Shown here: one piece after another, positions 5,709-9,720 of the stretch
How positions within the stretch are numbered: the stretch's first letter is position 1
Layout: each line of letters starts with the position of its first letter
Notes under the pieces: generated by a model
Databases searched by the model: none
What the model saw: the letters and a program-made list of their open reading frames with translations, nothing else
Told to the model about the DNA's origin: nothing
Assembly: GCA_009843625.1 (NCBI GenBank)
Contig: VYDD01000163.1
Span: 1-9,720, forward strand
Reading direction: 5' to 3'
Length of the DNA: 9,720 nucleotides
Source of the DNA: Gammaproteobacteria bacterium
Lineage (GTDB): Bacteria; Gemmatimonadota; Gemmatimonadetes; Longimicrobiales; Gaopeijiaceae
Program-made: the position numbers and the translations under genes

Positions 5709-6929
5709 CTAACCCCGGGGATCGTCGGCGAGCCCTATGCGCGCCAGCAACCGCTCGCGCCTGCGCCGATAGGCCTTCCGGGCCTTGCTCCCCACCTTCC
5801 CCTCGCGCGCATACGCTTCGTCCAGAATGGCCACTTCGCGGAGCAGCCTGCGCCGCTCATCGGCGGCGGAAGCCGTCGCCGCCGCAGGGTCGCGGTAGAC
5901 AGCGTACAGCCCGAGCCATGCGAGCACGACGGTCAGGATGACCGCCATCCATTCCAGCGGAAGTCCCTCCGCTTCCTCCGCCAGGAGCAGGCCCACCGCG
6001 TCATCGACGATGTCGCCGGCGGCGTAGCGCCGATAGGTCACGCCCTCCTCCACCTCGATCGGCGGGAGCGGCTGCAGCCCGGTGACGGCGGTCGGCGGAG
6101 AAGGTTCGAGGACCAGCAGCTCCATGGTCTCGGTGAGTCCCGGAAGCGGCGCGACGAACTGGTGGCCGGGGACCGTGTAGCGGACCGCGTACAGGCGCTC
6201 TCCCGGCGGCACCGGAGCTGCGACGAACATGCGTCCGTCGGCGAAACGCACCGCGTCCTCAGCGAGATCGCTTTCGCCCACTTCGAAGTCCTGCGCGCCG
6301 CCCAGCAGCGGATACGACCACACCGGCTCGCCATTCGCGGGGATCAGGGTGCGGAAGCCGTCGTTGCGGATCTGGATCAAGTCCACCGCGCTCCACCCCG
6401 TGCCCACGTCCTGCAGGAAGAGGTTGCGCACCGAGACCGTGAAGTCCGCGCCGCCCGGCGGGGCGGGTTCGGTCTCGTACACACGGATGACGTAGGTGCT
6501 GTCGAGCTGGATGACGCTGTTTACGGGGATGCCGAAGTAGAGGATGTCCTCGTAGAGCGTCGACGCGAAGAAGACGGTTCCCGATTCCGGGTCCGGGACG
6601 CGGGGCAGCTCGAACGCGAAGGATCCGTCGTCTGCGACCACGACGGAGTCGATTTCGCTTCCTCCCCCGAGCGCCACTTCGTGCAGCGTCACCAGCCCGG
6701 ACCCGACTCCGGCGTCGCCAAGGAGCACCCTGCCCCGTAGCGTCGCGGTAGCCTGCTCGCTGGTCGCGGCGGCCGCGCCGGCTTCCTGCGACGACGGATG
6801 CGTCGCCGATGGCGGGTGCGCATCACCGGTCGACGCTGTCGCTGCGTGGGCAGGGATGGCCCCGAAGCCCGGCGCAGAGAGGAACGCAGCCAGCAGGAGC
6901 GCCCGCGAGTCAGGGCGTAAAGCGGCCAA
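5709..6929 (-). CDS. Exported single-pass membrane protein with carboxypeptidase-regulatory-like N-terminal domain, function unknown
   Basis: I do not recognise this protein as a named family. Starting at TTG (6929) gives 406 residues. A clear signal peptide occupies about 1-29 (ALLLAAFLSAPGFGAIPAHA), followed by an Ala/Ser/Thr-rich linker. ATLRGRVLLG...DDGSFAFELP (about 62-109) looks like a carboxypeptidase-regulatory/Ig-like beta-sandwich. A long beta-rich extracytoplasmic region follows, rich in Pro/Gly/acidic residues. One transmembrane helix lies near 325-345 (LEWMAVILTVVLAWLGLYAVY), then a short charged cytoplasmic tail of about 60 residues with LLREVAILDEAY and a basic RRRRERLLARIGL helix. 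An upstream in-frame ATG at 7022 would add 31 Arg-rich residues that simply mirror the overlapping gene, so it is rejected; the TTG has only GAGGA two nt upstream, so the start is uncertain. It overlaps the DUF151 gene by 20 nt and precedes recO by 3 nt, indicating co-expression. Confidence 0.75.
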   Translation of the reverse strand: MAALRPDSRALLLAAFLSAPGFGAIPAHAATASTGDAHPPSATHPSSQEAGAAAATSEQATATLRGRVLLGDAGVGSGLVTLHEVALGGGSEIDSVVVADDGSFAFELPRVPDPESGTVFFASTLYEDILYFGIPVNSVIQLDSTYVIRVYETEPAPPGGADFTVSVRNLFLQDVGTGWSAVDLIQIRNDGFRTLIPANGEPVWSYPLLGGAQDFEVGESDLAEDAVRFADGRMFVAAPVPPGERLYAVRYTVPGHQFVAPLPGLTETMELLVLEPSPPTAVTGLQPLPPIEVEEGVTYRRYAAGDIVDDAVGLLLAEEAEGLPLEWMAVILTVVLAWLGLYAVYRDPAAATASAADERRRLLREVAILDEAYAREGKVGSKARKAYRRRRERLLARIGLADDPRG

Positions 6930-7431
6930 AGTCCTCGGGATGAAGCTTGCGCAGGTGTTCCTTGAGCTCCTCCGCGTCCATTCCCGGCGGAGACTCCTCC
7001 TCGCCCTCTCCCGAGGCCGCATCTTCCTCGTCCGTCACCTCGATCGAGGTCTTGTGGAGGAGATCCTCCTGGGCGAAGATGCGCGCCTCGGTCCGGAGTG
7101 CGACCGCGATCGAGTCCGAGGGCCTCGCGTCGATGGAGACGACGTCGCCGTCCCGCTGCACGATCAGCTCGGCGTAGAAGGTGTTGTCGAGGACGCGGGT
7201 GATGAGCACCCGCTTGAGGGTGCCGCCGAGCCCGCCGATCACCGAGACGATGAGGTCGTGGGTGAGGGGTCGGCTGAACTTCATGCTGGCCAGCTCCATC
7301 GCGATCGAGCTGGCCTCCCCCGGACCGATCCAGATCGGCAGCACCCGTTCGCCCTCCACCTCCCGCAGGATGACTACCGGCGTGTTGGATGAGGGGTCAA
7401 GCCCCAGGCTCTGTACCCTGACCTCGACCAA
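6910..7431 (-). CDS. Bifunctional nuclease (BFN, DUF151) family protein
   Basis: The 173-residue product carries the BFN/DUF151 domain over residues 1-127, with the typical LPIWIGPGEASSIAM (31-45), RPLTHDL (54-60), and DARPSDSIAVAL (101-112). Plant members of this family have been reported to have DNase and RNase activity; the role of bacterial members is largely unproven, so nuclease function is an inference from family only. An acidic low-complexity linker (EEDAASGEGEEESPP, 135-149) connects to a C-terminal helix ELKEHLRKLHPEDFGRF (155-171), a tail pattern common in bacterial members. The start is TTG, supported by GAGGAGGA four nt upstream, and no ATG exists in frame until deep in the domain (residue 45). 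The gene follows ahcY after 69 nt with an inverted repeat, and its 3' end overlaps the next gene. Confidence 0.88.
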   Translation of the reverse strand: MVEVRVQSLGLDPSSNTPVVILREVEGERVLPIWIGPGEASSIAMELASMKFSRPLTHDLIVSVIGGLGGTLKRVLITRVLDNTFYAELIVQRDGDVVSIDARPSDSIAVALRTEARIFAQEDLLHKTSIEVTDEEDAASGEGEEESPPGMDAEELKEHLRKLHPEDFGRFTP

Positions 7432-7443
7432 CGGTCCTCCTCG

Positions 7444-7470
7444 CGGGACGCTACCCCGCCGGCCGTCCCG
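7444..7470 (-). promoter_or_regulatory. 7-bp inverted repeat between ahcY and the DUF151 gene
   Basis: CGGGACG (7444-7450) and CGTCCCG (7464-7470) are perfectly complementary around a 13-nt GC-rich loop. On the minus strand the 3' arm ends next to the ribosome-binding site (GAGGAGGA) of the TTG-started gene at 6910-7431. No T-run follows, so this is not a classical terminator. It may be a leader hairpin that affects translation or an RNA-processing site between ahcY and the downstream genes. Confidence 0.4.
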
Positions 7471-7500
7471 GACGACCGCAGCAGCAATGCGCGTTGGCGC

Positions 7501-8949
7501 TCAGTAGCGGTAGTGGTCGGGCTTGTACGGGCCGCCGACCGGCACGTCGATGTATTCCGCCTGCTCGGGAGTGAGCGTCGTGAGCCGCGCTCCCAGTTTG
7601 TCCAGATGCAGTCGCGCCACCTTTTCGTCCAGGATCTTGGGAAGGGTGTAGACCCGTTTCGCGTACTCGTCGGTCTCGCGCTTCTGCCAGAGTTCGATCT
7701 GCGCCATGCACTGGTTGGTGAAGCTGGTGCTCATGACGAAGCTCGGGTGGCCCGTGGCGCAGCCGAGGTTCACAAGGCGCCCGCGCGCGAGAAGGACGAT
7801 GCTCTTGCCGTCCGGCCAGGTGATCTTGTCGACCTGCGGCTTGATCTCGGTCCACTCCAGGCCCGCCAGCCCGGCCACTTCGATCTCGGAGTCGAAATGG
7901 CCGATGTTGCAGACGATGGCCCCGTCCTTCATGCGGTCCATGTGCCCGCGGGTGATTACGGAGACGTTGCCCGTGGCGGTGACGAAGATGTCGCCGGAGG
8001 CGCAGGCCTCGTCCATGGTCACCACCTGGTGGCCCTCCATCGCGGCCTGCAGCGCGTTGATGGGGTCGATCTCGGTAACGTAGAGGGTGGCGCCGAGTCC
8101 GGCGAAGGCCTGCACGCAGCCCTTGCCGACATCGCCGTATCCCAGCACGACGCACTTCTTGCCCGCCACCATGATGTCGGTGGCGCGCTTGATGCCGTCG
8201 ACCAGCGACTCGCGGCAGCCGTACAGGTTGTCGAACTTGGACTTGGTGACCGAGTCGTTGACGTTGATGGCCGGGAACAGAAGGGTGCCTTCCTCAGCCA
8301 TGCGGTAGAGCCGGTGCACGCCGGTGGTGGTCTCCTCGCTCACGCCCCGCACGTCGGCCGCGAGCGACCTCCAGAAGTGCGGATCCTCTTCCAGCACCCG
8401 GTCGAGCAGCCGGCCGATCTCCTCCTCTTCCTCGGAGGCTCCGGGCACACGCGCGACCCCGGCTTCCGCCTGCAGCTCGCGTTCGACCCCGTGGTGGATC
8501 AGGAGCGTGGCGTCCCCGCCGTCGTCGACGATGAGGTCAGGGCCGCCCTCGGGGTGCGCGAGGGCCATCCAGGTACACCACCAGTACTCCTCCAGCGTCT
8601 CTCCCTTCCAGGCGAAGACGGGCACGCCCGCGTCGGCCATCGCGGCCGCGGCGTGGTCCTGGGTGGAGAAGATGTTGCAGGACGCCCAGCGCACCTCCGC
8701 GCCAAGCTCCACGAGGGTCTCGATGAGCACGGCGGTCTGAATGGTCATGTGCAGGGAGCCCGAGACGCGGGAGCCCGCGAGGGGCTTCTCGCCGGCGTAC
8801 TCCTCGCGGAGCGCCATCAGCCCGGGCATCTCCCTGCGGGCGAGCTCGATCTCCTGGCGGCCCCATTCGGCGAGACCCGGGTCCTTGACCTTGAAGGGCG
8901 GCCGTGAGACGGCGGGCCGGGCCGGTCGGGATTTCGTAAGCGTAGACAT
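7501..8949 (-). CDS. ahcY: S-adenosylhomocysteine hydrolase (adenosylhomocysteinase)
   Basis: The cytoplasmic enzyme splits S-adenosylhomocysteine reversibly into homocysteine and adenosine, removing the inhibitory product of methyl transfer. The 482 residues match the longer bacterial form. Visible motifs are SLHMTIQTAVLIETL (65-79), CNIFSTQDHAAA (91-102), the substrate-domain NDSVTKSKFDNLYGCRESL (231-249) with its catalytic Lys/Asp, the Rossmann NAD site GYGDVGKG (270-277), CNIGHFDSEI (347-356), and the C-terminal KPDHYRY (476-482) that closes over the NAD of the neighbouring subunit. An extra segment near 165-205 is typical of the longer forms. The frame stays open upstream through metK, but ATG 8949 is chosen because the family-typical N-terminus begins shortly after it and the extension is only the metK shadow. 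No good Shine-Dalgarno site precedes the ATG. It sits 74 nt after metK, consistent with a SAM-cycle operon. Confidence 0.97.
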   Translation of the reverse strand: MSTLTKSRPARPAVSRPPFKVKDPGLAEWGRQEIELARREMPGLMALREEYAGEKPLAGSRVSGSLHMTIQTAVLIETLVELGAEVRWASCNIFSTQDHAAAAMADAGVPVFAWKGETLEEYWWCTWMALAHPEGGPDLIVDDGGDATLLIHHGVERELQAEAGVARVPGASEEEEEIGRLLDRVLEEDPHFWRSLAADVRGVSEETTTGVHRLYRMAEEGTLLFPAINVNDSVTKSKFDNLYGCRESLVDGIKRATDIMVAGKKCVVLGYGDVGKGCVQAFAGLGATLYVTEIDPINALQAAMEGHQVVTMDEACASGDIFVTATGNVSVITRGHMDRMKDGAIVCNIGHFDSEIEVAGLAGLEWTEIKPQVDKITWPDGKSIVLLARGRLVNLGCATGHPSFVMSTSFTNQCMAQIELWQKRETDEYAKRVYTLPKILDEKVARLHLDKLGARLTTLTPEQAEYIDVPVGGPYKPDHYRY

Positions 8950-8965
8950 TCTTGCTGGATGGACC

Positions 8966-8977
8966 CCCGCTTGCGGG
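8966..8977 (-). promoter_or_regulatory. Stem-loop in the ahcY leader
   Basis: CCCGC (8966-8970) and GCGGG (8973-8977) form a tight hairpin about 16 nt before the ahcY ATG; in the mRNA it reads CCCGCAAGCGGG. The only purine-rich stretch in the leader (GCGGGGG) lies in its 3' arm. It may shape translation initiation at ahcY, but no known riboswitch consensus is recognisable. Confidence 0.3.
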
Positions 8978-9000
8978 TGAAGTTCCGGCAGTTCGACGCA

Positions 9001-9019
9001 GGGCGGCGCCCGGCCGCCC
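9001..9019 (-). other. Strong GC hairpin between metK and ahcY
   Basis: GGGCGGC (9001-9007) and GCCGCCC (9013-9019) form a perfect 7-bp stem with a 5-nt loop, beginning 4 nt after the metK stop. It is very stable but has no T-run after it on the minus strand. It could be an attenuator, a stabilising 3' structure for a processed metK message, or part of a larger leader fold with the hairpin at 8966-8977. Confidence 0.4.
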
Positions 9020-9023
9020 CGGG

Positions 9024-9720
9024 TCACATCCCCAGCGCCAGCCTCAGCTCTTCGACCTGGTCGGTCTTCTCCCAGCGGAACAGCTCGACCCCCGTGCCGT
9101 CCTTCCAGCGCACGCACTCGGGTTTGCGGCCGAAGTGGCCGTGGACGGCGGTGGGGGTGAAGACGGGACGCCGGAGGCCCAGGCGGTCGATGATGGCGGC
9201 GGGACGAAAGTCGAACACCTGCTGCACGGCGGCCGCGATGTGCTCGTCCGCCGTCCCGCAGGTGGCCGTGCCGAAGGTCTCGACCGCCACCGAGACCGGC
9301 CGCGCCCTGCCGATGGCGTAGGCGAGCTGGATCTCGCAGCGGCGCGCGATCCCGGCGGCGACCACGTTCCGGGCCGCCCAGCGCGCGGCATAGGCCCCGG
9401 AGCGGTCGACCTTGGTGGAGTCCTTGCCGCTGAACGCGCCGCCTCCGTGTCGGGCGGCGCCCCCGTAGGTGTCGACGATGATCTTGCGGCCGGTCAGGCC
9501 CACGTCTCCGTAGGGACCGCCGATCACGAACCGGTCGGAGGGGTTGATGTGGCGGATGCACCGCTGCCACTCGAAACCGGCCGCGGCGAACACGGGGGCG
9601 ATGACCTTCTCGGTGATTCCCTCCCGGATTTCCTCGTCGGCGGCGTCATCGTCGTGCTGGGCGCTGACCACGACGGTGTGCACGCGCACGGGACGGTCGC
9701 CGTCGTACTCCATGGTGACC
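9024..9720 (-). CDS. metK: S-adenosylmethionine synthetase, C-terminal part (5' end outside window)
   Basis: MetK makes S-adenosylmethionine from methionine and ATP. The visible 232 codons cover the central and C-terminal domains. The frame runs off the right edge as VTMEYDGDRPVRVHTVVVSAQH, which matches the MetK interior, so the ATG at 9713 is internal. Numbering from that Met, family signatures are GGPYGDVGLTGRKIIVDTYG (65-84) and GGGAFSGKDSTKVDRSGAY (90-108), the glycine-rich ATP/phosphate loop with its catalytic Lys and Asp residues, and the C-terminal GHFGR (192-196) and FRWEKTD (212-218). The usual SGKDPTKVD has Ser in place of Pro, a mild change. Pairing with ahcY 74 nt downstream links SAM synthesis and SAH removal. 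Confidence 0.97.
   Translation of the reverse strand, partial: VTMEYDGDRPVRVHTVVVSAQHDDDAADEEIREGITEKVIAPVFAAAGFEWQRCIRHINPSDRFVIGGPYGDVGLTGRKIIVDTYGGAARHGGGAFSGKDSTKVDRSGAYAARWAARNVVAAGIARRCEIQLAYAIGRARPVSVAVETFGTATCGTADEHIAAAVQQVFDFRPAAIIDRLGLRRPVFTPTAVHGHFGRKPECVRWKDGTGVELFRWEKTDQVEELRLALGM

Noticed and set aside
4260..6740. Very long plus-strand open frame of 826 codons opposite selB, recO and the membrane-protein gene.
   Set aside because: It is antisense to three well-supported genes, its product is low-complexity (His/Arg/Gln/Gly-rich) with no recognisable motif, and long antisense frames are expected in GC-rich DNA.
8950..9023. SAH riboswitch upstream of ahcY.
   Set aside because: The conserved core of the known SAH riboswitch class is not visible; only two simple hairpins are. 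Kept as an open structural finding rather than a riboswitch call.
8950..9570. Upstream extension of the ahcY frame by 207 codons.
   Set aside because: It runs through metK in another frame, is Arg-rich, and the normal family N-terminus begins at ATG 8949.

Overview
The window is GC-rich bacterial chromosome, densely coding and almost entirely on the minus strand. The best lineage clue is the small secreted protein at 2374-2820, which has the 'NYPNPFNPxTxI...IYN...WDG...SGIY' C-terminal domain typical of the Fibrobacteres-Chlorobi-Bacteroidetes (FCB) superphylum. Combined with high GC and frequent GTG/TTG starts, this suggests a Gemmatimonadota-like bacterium. That placement is an inference, because no rRNA gene or other phylogenetic marker was scored.

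Reading the minus strand 5'->3' (right to left), the window opens inside metK (S-adenosylmethionine synthetase, N-terminal part outside). A short structured spacer leads to ahcY (S-adenosylhomocysteine hydrolase). Together they make SAM and clear its demethylation product. Next come a bifunctional-nuclease-family (DUF151) protein, an unrecognised exported membrane-anchored protein that overlaps it, recO (recombinational repair) and selB (selenocysteine-specific elongation factor). From the DUF151 gene to selB the genes overlap or lie within 15 nt of each other, so they look like one co-transcribed, translationally coupled block.

After selB there is a 221-nt non-coding stretch (2821-3041). It holds a sigma70-like promoter and two inverted repeats in the leader of the next gene. 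That gene encodes a tiny secreted protein consisting almost entirely of a FlgD/type-IX-sorting-like domain. It is followed by a Tat-exported class V PLP-dependent aminotransferase-fold protein. The only plus-strand gene is a histone-deacetylase/acetylpolyamine-amidohydrolase family enzyme at the left edge (5' end outside), convergent with the aminotransferase.

I see no mobile element, CRISPR array, rRNA or tRNA, and no clear new multi-gene system. The points most worth a second look are: the sorting domain that makes up a whole protein; the altered G4 GTPase motif (SRID) in SelB; the perfect hairpins placed just 5' of Shine-Dalgarno sites in three leaders; the structured metK-ahcY spacer in front of an ahcY that lacks a good ribosome-binding site; and the membrane protein of unknown function with a probable TTG start inside the DUF151 gene.
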